Assembly (NCBI GenBank): GCA_009775225.1
Contig: VSPE01000011.1
Coordinates: forward strand, 1-53,549
Source: Muribaculaceae bacterium
Lineage (GTDB): Bacteria > Bacteroidota > Bacteroidia > Bacteroidales > Muribaculaceae
Direction: 5' to 3'
DNA length: 53,549 nucleotides
The translations under genes were made by a program, and so were the position numbers. Numbering within the stretch: the first letter of the stretch is position 1; every line of letters starts with the position of its first letter. Of the stretch, positions 16,122-24,796 are shown in pieces. Under the pieces are notes generated by a model that ran no database searches, was not told the DNA's origin, and saw nothing but the letters and a program-made list of their open reading frames with translations.

Positions 16122-18794
16122 TTATTTCACAAGCACTTTTGTGACCTTGTTGCCCTGGCGGCGGATGTAGAGGCCGGCTGCGGGGTTCTCTACGCGTACG
16201 CCGTTGAGGTTGTAGTATTCTACGGCGCCGTCGGTGTCTTCTACAGTCACGTTTTCTACACCTGTGGTGATGCTGCTGGGTTCCGATAAAGTGCCGTATA
16301 CCTTAAGGTCGCGGAGCTTGATGCCCCAACCGGTGTTGAGAGCCTTGGTGGTGCGGAGAGTCACGTAGCGGTGTGTGCCCTTGGGGTCCTGAGCGAAGTA
16401 GTGCTGGGTGTCGGCTTTTTCGTTGGTGAATACTACGTTCTCGGTAGCGGCGGACAAAGAGCTTGTGCCATTGGTGCCGAGTTCGGCGGGAGCTGCCGAC
16501 GAGAGGGTCACGGAGAATTCACTTGCGTATGCGCCTTCGAAGTAAACGTCGAGAGCTTCGATGTAGTAACCGTCAGAAGTGTCGTCGCCGTTGCAGAGGT
16601 CGAGTATGAAGTAATGCTCTTCCGTCTCACCGCAGGCCCATTCGAGCTGCGATTCGCGGTTGTCGTCTGTTACGTTCTCGATGCTGCCGGCCTGTATCAT
16701 GTCGGGGTTGACAATGCCGGTGAGGCCGTATGCGAGGTTGGTGGCTTCGGCGCTGGCAAATGCGGTGATTGTTATCGATGTCTCAAGGCCGTCGACGGTG
16801 GCGGTAACGGTGCGTACACCCTTTTCTTTGATAAGTGTTATAGCAGAACCTTCGAGAGTGTAAGCGCCGCCTGCTACAGTATATTCGGCATCGCCTGCAG
16901 GCAGATAGTGGCCTTCGGAATCGGTTGCGACAGCCGACAGGAGCACCTTCTCGCCTACGAGCACCATGCTCTTGGAGGCTGAGAGAGTAAGACGCTCGGC
17001 TTCTCCGAGTACGGGAGCTTCCTTCTCCATACCCCAGTTGGTGTATGCAGTGCGGAAGTCTACAACACCGCCTGCGTAAGCGAAGTAGTGCGAGATAGCT
17101 GTGCCGCCCTCAAGTTCCTGTGCGCCGAAGTGATATTCGTGGCGCCCGGTGGCGGTATTGAGGGTGAGCGGCTGGAAGCCGTTCCAGTAAATTTGTGGAA
17201 CGAGGCCCACGATATTGGAGATAGACGAGAGGTCGGCGGAATACACTGCGGTGCCGTCGGCATAGTAGATTATGCTCCAGGGAATAGTCACGAAGATAGA
17301 GCGCCGCATGCTTTCGTCTTCACCGGGGAAGAACACATTCTTTACCTCGGTGGAGAAGAGGTCGGAGTACACGTGGTCGTAAGCGTCGGCGGCAGGTGTC
17401 TTGAACGATACCGTCGCATGGCGGCTTTCGATAGTCTGCTCGCCTTCGGTGAGCACTGCATAAACCTCGTAGGTATATTCGGTACGTTCGGCGAGACCTG
17501 TAAGCGCTATGGGGCTTGCTTCGGCTTTTATGGCCTCACCGCCGGCAGCCATATAGAATACCTCGTAGCTCTTGCCTGCGGGGCAACTTATTTCATAGGC
17601 GATTTCGGCGCTTTCGAAGGTGATGTTCTGTGCCGATGCCTTGACACGGATTGCAAGGGGAGCTTCGTTTTCGGAGCCGACAACGTATGTGTTGGCTTCC
17701 TGATATACGCCTCCTGCGTAAGGCAGATACCATTCCCAGGTGATGCTTGCGCCTTCTTCGAATTTCGATGTCGTTGTACCTGCCAGTACTCCGCTGCCGT
17801 TGTCGCGCAGCTTGAGCCATTCGTCGCCGCCGATGAATATGTGGAAGTTACGGTCGGCTTCTGGTGTCTCTTTTTCGGTTTCAATTGTAGCCTCTACAGT
17901 AAGTGTGCCGTCGGCATTGTATGTGATGCTGTATTCGGCACTGAAGCCCTCTATTTCTGTAGTGCCGTACCATACGGGTATGTCGCCGGCTTCGCGGGCG
18001 GTGGTGAACTTCACGACCTTTTCGACTGTGAATGTCTCACCGTTGTATTCTCCAGATGCGGCTACGGTGTAGGTATATTGGGTCTTGGGAGTGAGGCCGC
18101 TCAGTATAATATCGTTGCCGTCGGCCGCAACACCGTTTACAATCACCGAAGTATTGGTGTAGCCTTCCGGGAAGACTGCGCTGTAGGTCAGCTTGGCCGA
18201 GGTGGAAGTGATGTCGGTGACTTCTGCTGTAAGTGAAGGCTGAGGAACTGCATCGCTATATCGTACGTTGGTGAAGTATATGGCAGACTCGGCATTGAGA
18301 TTGCTGCCCACGAGAGCGAAAGTGAAAGTGCCTTTGCCGTTGGCTTCGCCGGCAGCCCATTTTGCGGCTACGCCGGGCCAGTTATCGGTTATGTTATAGC
18401 GTACTTTGTGAAATTCGCCGTCGGCAGGAACTGCTATGGTGACATCGGATTCTACTCCGCCGCCTGTAAGACGTACGTTCCACTGGCCTGCACCGTCTAT
18501 TCTGGCATCGAAAGTGAGGTCGAGAGTTGCGAGTTGCGAGAAGTCGAACTCCATAGCCCCGGTGGTGAGCCAGCCTGCGGAGGCTGCATTGGAGCCGTCG
18601 GCCGAGCTGCATTTGGTGGTGTTGAGTTCTCCTACAGTTACTTCTTCGCTCTTGAAGTTCCACCAGTAGTTGAGTTCTACAGGTATCTGAGTCTCGCCGT
18701 CGGTGGCTGCGGGCCAGATTGCGTAAGTGGCTGCCGAGGCGCTTGCGGAAGCGCTGACGAGAGCGGTAGCCAGTAAGAAATGTTTCAGGTTCAT
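16122..18794 (-). CDS. secreted multi-domain FN3/discoidin protein with T9SS tail, function unknown
   Basis: 890 residues. Signal peptide at 1-21 (MNLKHFLLATALVSASASASA). Segments in order: a beta-sandwich-like domain ~22-182 resembling carbohydrate-binding modules; FN3-like ~186-266; a unit ~270-375; FN3-like ~380-467; a related unit ~470-590 (both units share an ADGT strand and an end YAGGV); Ig-like ~600-680; F5/8C-like ~684-834 ending IKLRDLKVYG; and a T9SS sorting tail 858-890 (YYNLNGVRV, GLYIRRQG). No glycosidase motif is visible. Its position between GH128 and GH81 suggests a glucan-binding or scaffold role, which is inference. Confidence 0.82.
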   Translation of the reverse strand: MNLKHFLLATALVSASASASAATYAIWPAATDGETQIPVELNYWWNFKSEEVTVGELNTTKCSSADGSNAASAGWLTTGAMEFDFSQLATLDLTFDARIDGAGQWNVRLTGGGVESDVTIAVPADGEFHKVRYNITDNWPGVAAKWAAGEANGKGTFTFALVGSNLNAESAIYFTNVRYSDAVPQPSLTAEVTDITSTSAKLTYSAVFPEGYTNTSVIVNGVAADGNDIILSGLTPKTQYTYTVAASGEYNGETFTVEKVVKFTTAREAGDIPVWYGTTEIEGFSAEYSITYNADGTLTVEATIETEKETPEADRNFHIFIGGDEWLKLRDNGSGVLAGTTTSKFEEGASITWEWYLPYAGGVYQEANTYVVGSENEAPLAIRVKASAQNITFESAEIAYEISCPAGKSYEVFYMAAGGEAIKAEASPIALTGLAERTEYTYEVYAVLTEGEQTIESRHATVSFKTPAADAYDHVYSDLFSTEVKNVFFPGEDESMRRSIFVTIPWSIIYYADGTAVYSADLSSISNIVGLVPQIYWNGFQPLTLNTATGRHEYHFGAQELEGGTAISHYFAYAGGVVDFRTAYTNWGMEKEAPVLGEAERLTLSASKSMVLVGEKVLLSAVATDSEGHYLPAGDAEYTVAGGAYTLEGSAITLIKEKGVRTVTATVDGLETSITITAFASAEATNLAYGLTGIVNPDMIQAGSIENVTDDNRESQLEWACGETEEHYFILDLCNGDDTSDGYYIEALDVYFEGAYASEFSVTLSSAAPAELGTNGTSSLSAATENVVFTNEKADTQHYFAQDPKGTHRYVTLRTTKALNTGWGIKLRDLKVYGTLSEPSSITTGVENVTVEDTDGAVEYYNLNGVRVENPAAGLYIRRQGNKVTKVLVK

Positions 18795-18821
18795 TAGTGA
18801 TTATAAGGTGTTAGGTTATTA

Positions 18822-20321
18822 TTATATCTTGATTTTGGCACTTGTTCCGTCGGCAAGTCGTACGATGTAGATGCCGGTGGTGAGTGAAGTCAGCTCTTTG
18901 GTGCCCAGAGTGTGGCCGCAGAGGTCGTGGATGTCGGAGATTTCGGCATCCTTGATGTCTGCAACGGTGATAGTGCCGGCCTCGCCTGCGGGAGCAAAGC
19001 TCAGAACGTTCATCAGCACGGATGTCTGCCCTGCGTTGTAGGGCATTATTCGGTGCTTGCCTGCGTTGAGGGTGGCGGTGAGCGCGATGTCGGCCCAGGC
19101 GCCGCCTGTAGCGCTTATGGTGGCGGTGGCGTTTTTCTTGTTGTCGATATAGAGCAAGAGCGAGCCTGTGGCGTCTGCCCGGACATGGAATGTGAAGGCG
19201 TATTCGCCGTCGGCAGGTACGTCGATGAGATATTCGGCATATCCCGCTGCCGGTATTTCGAGCTGCAGGGGTGTGTCGGTGCCTGCGTCGGTGTTCGGGC
19301 GAAGCTTTATGCAGCGTTCGTCGGTGGTGGCGTTCACATAGTCTTTGGCTGCTATTGGCTCGCCGGGCGTATAGTGGCGGTCGGTGTCGAAGTCCGACAT
19401 GTGCACATATACCGTGCCGAGAGTCGAGAGTGGGCTGTTGGCGCTGTTGCGCTGAAGCAGACTCATGTAGGGGTACAATGCAGCTCCGTTGGCGTCGTTG
19501 GCCATGAACCATGCGTAGCCTTCCACCAGCTCGCTTTGCTCGAGCTTCTGAACCTTCTGAGTCATTTGGTCGAGCTGGAAGTCGAGACCCGTAATGGTGC
19601 CGTCGTTCTCCCACGAGCAGAACTCGGTGAGCATCATGCGCGGGAAGTGGCCGTTAGCCTCCTTGAATGTGTCTAGGAACTTTACCAGATTGGGATAGCG
19701 GCCGTAGCAGTCTTTGCCAGGAGTGTAAAGGTCGGTGTAGAAATACTCGGTGGCGAACCATGTGTTGGCCGAGTACCAGTTCATGTAGCAGTGGAGTGCC
19801 AGACAGTCCACACGGGCCTGAGGATAGAGGCGGAAGAACTCGTCGTACCACTCGTAGGGGTTCCATACGCGGCCGCCTACCTGCGAATCCGAGAAGTTGA
19901 GCGCCGGAGCCACAAGCTTCACGCCGTACTCGGCGGCAATGCTTTCGAGGGCTGGCCATGCAGCGGCGGCCTCGGCGGGAGTCATGCGAGCCTGGTCGTA
20001 GAAGTTAGGTTCGTTGAAGCCTAGTAGGTAGCGGCTCTCGGGGTGGGCGTCGAGCCATGCGCGTATGCGGGCCGCACTGTAGGCTCCGTTCCACGCCATA
20101 GGCTCGAAGCGGAAGTTTTCGTCGAATATAGTGCTGTTGGCCGCGTCGGGTCCCCAGTTGTACACCCAGCTTACGCCGGGCGAAAGCTGGGTGGCGTGTT
20201 GCCCGCCGAGCGGGAGGTTGCGCTCGTCCCAGCAAGCCCCTCGCTTGGGGCTCTTGGCCGATGTTGCGGCCGAGAGCCCGAGCAGAAGGGTGGTCAAAGC
20301 TAAAATCCTTAAGTAAGGCAT
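18822..20321 (-). CDS. secreted GH128 endo-beta-1,3-glucanase with CBM-like domain
   Basis: 499 residues from MPYLRILALTTLLLG. Signal peptide at 1-22. The GH128 TIM-barrel at ~26-310 has SWVYNWGP, FEPMAWN, the acid/base E104 in LLGFNEPNFYDQARMTPAEA and the nucleophile E233 in MMLTEFCSWEND. These are hallmarks of the family, which cleaves beta-1,3-glucan. A CBM6/35-like beta-sandwich follows at ~318-444 (AAGYAEYLIDVPADGEY). A short, divergent T9SS-type tail ends the protein (LTTGIYIVRLADG). An in-frame upstream start at 20381 is less likely because it would overlap GH16 and displace the signal peptide. It begins 16 bp after the GH16 stop. Confidence 0.9.
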   Translation of the reverse strand: MPYLRILALTTLLLGLSAATSAKSPKRGACWDERNLPLGGQHATQLSPGVSWVYNWGPDAANSTIFDENFRFEPMAWNGAYSAARIRAWLDAHPESRYLLGFNEPNFYDQARMTPAEAAAAWPALESIAAEYGVKLVAPALNFSDSQVGGRVWNPYEWYDEFFRLYPQARVDCLALHCYMNWYSANTWFATEYFYTDLYTPGKDCYGRYPNLVKFLDTFKEANGHFPRMMLTEFCSWENDGTITGLDFQLDQMTQKVQKLEQSELVEGYAWFMANDANGAALYPYMSLLQRNSANSPLSTLGTVYVHMSDFDTDRHYTPGEPIAAKDYVNATTDERCIKLRPNTDAGTDTPLQLEIPAAGYAEYLIDVPADGEYAFTFHVRADATGSLLLYIDNKKNATATISATGGAWADIALTATLNAGKHRIMPYNAGQTSVLMNVLSFAPAGEAGTITVADIKDAEISDIHDLCGHTLGTKELTSLTTGIYIVRLADGTSAKIKI

Positions 20322-20337
20322 GGATAGGAGGAGAGTA

Positions 20338-23300
20338 TTAACGAACGAATACTTTCTTAACGTCGTTGCCCTTGCGTACAATGTAGATGCCGGGGGCGCT
20401 CATCGAGCCTATGCGGAGGCCGGTGAGTGTGTAGATTTCTATGGGGGCGTTTTCTTCGGTGATAACGCTGTCGACTGCCGACGGGTTTACCGACGACTTG
20501 TCGCGCCACAGGAAGATGTTGTCGAGCTGAAGCTCTTGGCCAACACCGCCCCCCGACATGAACCACAGGTAGTTGTCGCGGAAGGCTTTTATGCCGCCGT
20601 TGGCGCCGGGGAAAATTTCGCTGGCGAGGGTGCGCAACTCGTCCATGGGGATGTCGAAGGAGTACCATTCGCCCGTGCGGGCATAGTTGCCGAGCACAGG
20701 CACGCCGGCAGCGAACGCGGTGGAGCCAATCGTGAATTTGGCCTGTCCGAGCGCTATCTGGTGTGAGCAGTCGTCGGTGCCGCGCATGGCGAAGTGGAGG
20801 TGCCAGTTGCCGTCTTCGAGCACGCTGAAGTCTTGTCCCCGGTCGTTGATGAAGCCTGCGCCTGTCCAGCCGCCGTTGGTGGTGAAGTAAATCCAGCCTT
20901 CGTCGCCGCCGAATGAGTCGGTGATGCCCTGAGGCATTTCGGTGGGAGTGTAGGAGTTTCCGTCCTGCCAGTTGTAGAATTTGCAGAAGCCTATTCCGTC
21001 GCGCAGGTCAAGGAGAATGTCGTTCTCGCTCTCTGCCTTCATCTTCGCTGTCACCGAGCCGTTGGCCGAAATGGAGATGAAGTGCTTGCCGGCGAAGTCG
21101 AAGTAGCTCTCGCCGTTCTCGTCGAGGCTCTTGGTGGTGTATTCGCCGAGTTCGTTTACTTCGGGGGTCTCGTCGGTGCGGTAGAAGAATACGTTGTCAA
21201 TCGAGAAGAAGGAGTTGTTGTAGAAAGTCTGGTCGGTGTAGATGCACAGCGCATAGTCGGTGTATGCGTTCAGCCCGCCGTTCTGCGGAGCGTTGCTCCA
21301 GAGCTGTCCGTACTTGCGGAGCTGTGCCACGGGGATGTCGAAGGAGTACCATTCGCCGTCGCGGTTGAAGTCGGCAAACATGGCCTTGGTGGAGTAGTTG
21401 CCGAAAACGAGGGTGGCGTCGGCATCGGTCGAGCCGAAGCGTATCATCACGGGTATATGGCTCACGGCGGCGTCGGAGCGCAGCGAGAAGTGCACATACC
21501 AGCTGTCGTCAATCATGGAGAGGTCTTTGGGCTGCGGAGTCACGCCCTGGCCGGCTATAGAGGCCCAGCCTGCACCGTTCCAGGTTATGCCGTCGGTCTC
21601 CGAGCTATAGGCGGGGAAGCCGCCGTGGGGTGTACGGCCGAAGGAGTTGGGCATGTCGGTGAGGTTGCTTACCTTCATGGTCTGGGGGTCGCCCCATACG
21701 AAGAAGTTGTTGCGGCCGCCCTGCTCCGAGTTGTCCCATTCCTGCTTTATGAGCGAGTCGTCGCCGTAGGTGCCGCCGGCTGTGAGGCTTTCCCAGGTGT
21801 CGCCCGAGAGGAACAGAGGCACGATGTCGGTCACGCGGTCGAAGCTGAATACGGGAGCGCCGTTTTCGTCGAGGCTGCGGTAGCCGTATTTACCCGTGTC
21901 GGACTTGGTGTCGGTAAATATGGGTATTTCTTTCTTTGTGGATTTGTAGAAGAAGATGTTGTCGATGCACAGCTCGGCGTCGGTGATGCTGCCAGACGAG
22001 AAGGTGACGATATTGTCGTTGTAGTCGGCCTTCATCCCGATAACGGGAGCGTAGAACTGCTCGAGGGCTGCCACGGGAATGTCGAAGTAGTACCACTCGC
22101 CGTCGCGGCGGAAGTCGCCTATGCTTGCGAGCTTGCCGTTGCTGTTGCCTATCATGAATTTGGCTTTGCCTACCGACATTTCATGCGAAGTGTGGAGGTC
22201 TACGTCGTTGGCGCGCATGGCGAAGTGCAGCCAGTAGCTGTTGTCTATCATCGAGAGGTCTTCGCCGACGATGTTGAAGCCGAGGCCCGACCAGCCGATT
22301 GATGCCACAGTGAACTTGTTGTAGCCTTCTTCCCAGCCGAAAGAGTTTTTTTCGCCTTTGCGGTCGACCGGCACGTAGGAGTTGTCCCATACCCACAGGT
22401 TGCGGTTGGAGTCGTTTACGTTGAGGTCTGTCACGTTTGCGCCGACCGAGCGGAGATGACCTGTCACGCCTTCGCTGGTGCTGATGAGCACGGCGTCGGT
22501 GATGCCGTCGAAGTCGAATGTCGACTCTCCGTTTTCGTCGAGAGCCTTGCTGGCGAAGCTCGAAAGCTCGGTCTTGGTGTCGGGCTCTGACGGTTTTTCC
22601 GGCTCGGTCTCGATGTTGCTTACGGTGTTTCCGTCGGCATCGATGTAGGTGTACTGTGCATTGGCGTCGTCGTCCTTCTGATACACGCGCACCCAGTCGA
22701 CGAACATCTGAGCCATGTCGCCGGCGTTGGGGAGCGCCGTGATGCCGGCGGCGTTGTAGATGTTGGTGTACGAGCCGCCCACGGCAAGGTTGAAGAGGAA
22801 GAAGAAGGGCTTCTGGAAGTACTTGCCTACCGAGAGGTCGTTTTCAGTGGCGGTGACATCGCAGGTGAAGTAGCGGGCACGACGCTTGGCGGCTGCCGTA
22901 TACGACTCAAGGTCGTAGTACATGTATAGGTTTGTATCGTCCCATTCCACTGTTATGATGTGGTAGTCGCCTGTTATGGGGTTGTTCTCGGGGGCGAGAT
23001 ATTCCTGCGAGTACTGCTGGTGGCCTTCGGCAGTGGCATTGGGGCCGTAGTGGAGAGTGCCGCCAAAATAGCGGTCTTGTGTGCCGGCGTTGATGCCGTT
23101 GAAGTGGCCCAGCTCCACGATATCCATTTCGCCGCAGCGTGGCCAGCCGTACTTGTTCATGTCATTGCCCATCATCCAGTATGCGGGCCAGAGACCGTTG
23201 GCTGTGCGCGGGAATTTGATACGGGCCTGTATCATGCCGTGTCGGAAAGCGGCCTTGTTCTGAGTGGTTACGCGGCCCGATGTGAAGGCCTTGCCGGCAA

Positions 23301-23571
23301 AGTTCTCGCGGCGTGCGGTGAGGATGAGGCAGTTGTCGCCGGTGGCGGGGTCAGTGCCCACGCTCACGTTCTCGCGGCGGTAATACTGCAGCTCCTGGTT
23401 GCCGCCACCGTTGCCGTTTACTTCGATGTTCCACACAGCTTCGTTGAGGGCAGAGCCGTTAAATTCGTCCTGCCAGCGGAGGGTATATCCCGAGGGCGCT
23501 TCGGTAGTGCCTTCTGCAAAGACGCTGAGGCACAGCCCCGCGCAAAGTGCTGTCAATATATATTTATTCAT
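20338..23571 (-). CDS. secreted GH16 beta-glucanase (laminarinase type) with three repeated C-terminal modules
   Basis: 1077 residues. Signal peptide at 1-19. GH16 domain at ~28-299 with the catalytic motif GEMDIVEL (nucleophile E148, D150, acid/base E153) and the laminarinase-like lead WPAYWMMG. Three related uncharacterised modules follow at about 341-544, 564-799 and 812-1023. Each begins SLDENG or ALDENG, contains a W-x-x-HF-x-(M/L)R strand, GEWY-x-FDIP, and ends IDN-x-FFY or LDN-x-FLW. A T9SS tail closes the protein (IYTLTGLRI, GIYIVRKGND). The single-module protein upstream shares the same repeat. Substrate is likely beta-1,3- or mixed-linkage glucan. Confidence 0.93.
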   Translation of the reverse strand: MNKYILTALCAGLCLSVFAEGTTEAPSGYTLRWQDEFNGSALNEAVWNIEVNGNGGGNQELQYYRRENVSVGTDPATGDNCLILTARRENFAGKAFTSGRVTTQNKAAFRHGMIQARIKFPRTANGLWPAYWMMGNDMNKYGWPRCGEMDIVELGHFNGINAGTQDRYFGGTLHYGPNATAEGHQQYSQEYLAPENNPITGDYHIITVEWDDTNLYMYYDLESYTAAAKRRARYFTCDVTATENDLSVGKYFQKPFFFLFNLAVGGSYTNIYNAAGITALPNAGDMAQMFVDWVRVYQKDDDANAQYTYIDADGNTVSNIETEPEKPSEPDTKTELSSFASKALDENGESTFDFDGITDAVLISTSEGVTGHLRSVGANVTDLNVNDSNRNLWVWDNSYVPVDRKGEKNSFGWEEGYNKFTVASIGWSGLGFNIVGEDLSMIDNSYWLHFAMRANDVDLHTSHEMSVGKAKFMIGNSNGKLASIGDFRRDGEWYYFDIPVAALEQFYAPVIGMKADYNDNIVTFSSGSITDAELCIDNIFFYKSTKKEIPIFTDTKSDTGKYGYRSLDENGAPVFSFDRVTDIVPLFLSGDTWESLTAGGTYGDDSLIKQEWDNSEQGGRNNFFVWGDPQTMKVSNLTDMPNSFGRTPHGGFPAYSSETDGITWNGAGWASIAGQGVTPQPKDLSMIDDSWYVHFSLRSDAAVSHIPVMIRFGSTDADATLVFGNYSTKAMFADFNRDGEWYSFDIPVAQLRKYGQLWSNAPQNGGLNAYTDYALCIYTDQTFYNNSFFSIDNVFFYRTDETPEVNELGEYTTKSLDENGESYFDFAGKHFISISANGSVTAKMKAESENDILLDLRDGIGFCKFYNWQDGNSYTPTEMPQGITDSFGGDEGWIYFTTNGGWTGAGFINDRGQDFSVLEDGNWHLHFAMRGTDDCSHQIALGQAKFTIGSTAFAAGVPVLGNYARTGEWYSFDIPMDELRTLASEIFPGANGGIKAFRDNYLWFMSGGGVGQELQLDNIFLWRDKSSVNPSAVDSVITEENAPIEIYTLTGLRIGSMSAPGIYIVRKGNDVKKVFVR

Positions 23572-23583
23572 TGGATACCTTAT

Positions 23584-24543
23584 TTATTTGAAGAGCACTT
23601 TGCGGGCGCCGTGGTTTGTCTTTATTATATAGAGACCCTTGCCGGGGTTCGATACGCGCTGACCGGTGATGTCGTAGATAGCCTGTACTTCTTCGGGAGT
23701 GTCGACGGTGATGCCTTCCACACCGTTTTCATCTGGAACGTAGAAGAACACATGGTCGAGAGAGAGTGCCGAGCCGAGTTTGGTGATTGTGTAGGTGTAC
23801 ACTTCCTCGCCGGGGGCGGGGCCTGTCTTGTCGGCGGTGGAGCATACAGGAGAATTGAAGGAGAATGTGAAAGCGCCGTCGCTGATAGGCTGTGCGAAGT
23901 TATAGGCAAAGCCGAAGTTGCCGTTTTCGTCAACGAGGTCGCTCACGGGTACGTCGATGTAGTACCACTTGCCGTCGTTGCCGTTGGGGAGCGAGCCTAT
24001 GCCTACATAGTCGCCAGAGCCTTGACCTACAGCTGCGCCTACCATAATCTGGAAGCCGTTGCTCTTTATGGTCTTCTGCGAGCCTATGGCGAACTGGTAT
24101 TTGGAGGGGCTGGAGCCGAAGTCGCGCAGGCCGATGTGGATGTGGTGTCTGTCGGTGACTTGCGAGAGGTCGTAGGATTTGGCTTTGGCCATGAACACGC
24201 CCGTGCCCCATGCATAGAGCGGAGTGGCGTTTACAAATTCCTCGCCGCCGAAGGAGTTGATGTCGCCTTCTTTGGGCGGCACGTTGTAGAGGGTGAGGTC
24301 TTTCTTATCCCAGTCGGTGACCCAGTATTCGAGGTAGTTGTTTACTTCGTCTTTGTCGAGATTGTTGTTTGAGATTACCTTTGTGCCCATGGCGTCGATG
24401 ACGTTCTGAGGGGCGTAGAGCACCACGTAGTCTTTTCCCGTGGCGGTGTTGAAGCCACCTTCCGGGGCGGGCGTGATATACGATTGGGCACAGATGTTGC
24501 CGGCAGCGAGCAGTGCGGCAGTAAAAAGTAGAGTATTTTTCAT
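23584..24543 (-). CDS. secreted single-module protein with T9SS tail, possible glucan-binding protein
   Basis: 319 residues. Signal peptide at 1-19 (MKNTLLFTAALLAAGNICA). No lipobox cysteine, so it is not a SusE/F-type lipoprotein. Residues ~94-268 resemble one of the three C-terminal modules of the GH16 protein: HIHIGLRD, YQFAIGS, GKWYYIDVPV and SLDHVFFY correspond to HFAMR, FTIGS, GEWYSFDIP and IDNVFFY. The tail IYDITGQRV...GLYIIKTNHG is T9SS-like. First gene of the operon, 12 bp before GH16. A role in binding glucan at the cell surface is inferred from context only. Confidence 0.82.
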   Translation of the reverse strand: MKNTLLFTAALLAAGNICAQSYITPAPEGGFNTATGKDYVVLYAPQNVIDAMGTKVISNNNLDKDEVNNYLEYWVTDWDKKDLTLYNVPPKEGDINSFGGEEFVNATPLYAWGTGVFMAKAKSYDLSQVTDRHHIHIGLRDFGSSPSKYQFAIGSQKTIKSNGFQIMVGAAVGQGSGDYVGIGSLPNGNDGKWYYIDVPVSDLVDENGNFGFAYNFAQPISDGAFTFSFNSPVCSTADKTGPAPGEEVYTYTITKLGSALSLDHVFFYVPDENGVEGITVDTPEEVQAIYDITGQRVSNPGKGLYIIKTNHGARKVLFK

Positions 24544-24580
24544 GTGTATGACTGGTTGAAATTTGTTCGGATTAGCAATG

Positions 24581-24588
24581 CAAATTTA
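24581..24588 (-). promoter_or_regulatory. -7 box of the beta-glucan operon
   Basis: TAAATTTG on the minus strand, 37 bp before the first ATG of the operon, matches TAnnTTTG exactly. The -33 TTTG is missing at the expected spacing, which would fit a promoter that needs an activator. No regulator gene is adjacent. Confidence 0.5.
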
Positions 24589-24727
24589 TCGCTTATCTCT
24601 CGCGCGATTATAAGTCGGTAATAAAATAAGGTAAAGAGCCTGTAACTGTAAATTGCAGTAAATCAAAGTTTATATATTTTGCTATTGGTAAAAATAGGTA
24701 AGTTTGGAATTGGCTTACGGTAGCCTG

Positions 24728-24770
24728 AAAAACAAGAGCACCCGGCCGACGTAATGTCGGCCGGGTGCTC
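24728..24770 (-). terminator. strong terminator of frdCAB
   Basis: GAGCACCCGGCCGAC and GTCGGCCGGGTGCTC form a perfect 15-bp stem with a 5-base loop, followed on the minus strand by TTGTTTTT. It lies 26 bp after the frdB stop and separates it from the glucan operon. The rest of 24544-24796 is A+T-rich and holds the glucan-operon -7 box. Confidence 0.93.
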
Positions 24771-24796
24771 CGGCTTATGTTGTTTTGGCGATGTGT

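Noticed and set aside
21082..22302. A 406-codon plus-strand frame opposite the GH16 modules
   Set aside because: Complement of the conserved repeated modules; shows the same periodicity only because the modules repeat.
20338..23571. DNA-level tandem repeat or CRISPR-like array in the GH16 gene
   Set aside because: The repetition is at protein level with diverged nucleotides and unit lengths near 200 codons; no short direct repeats with spacers.
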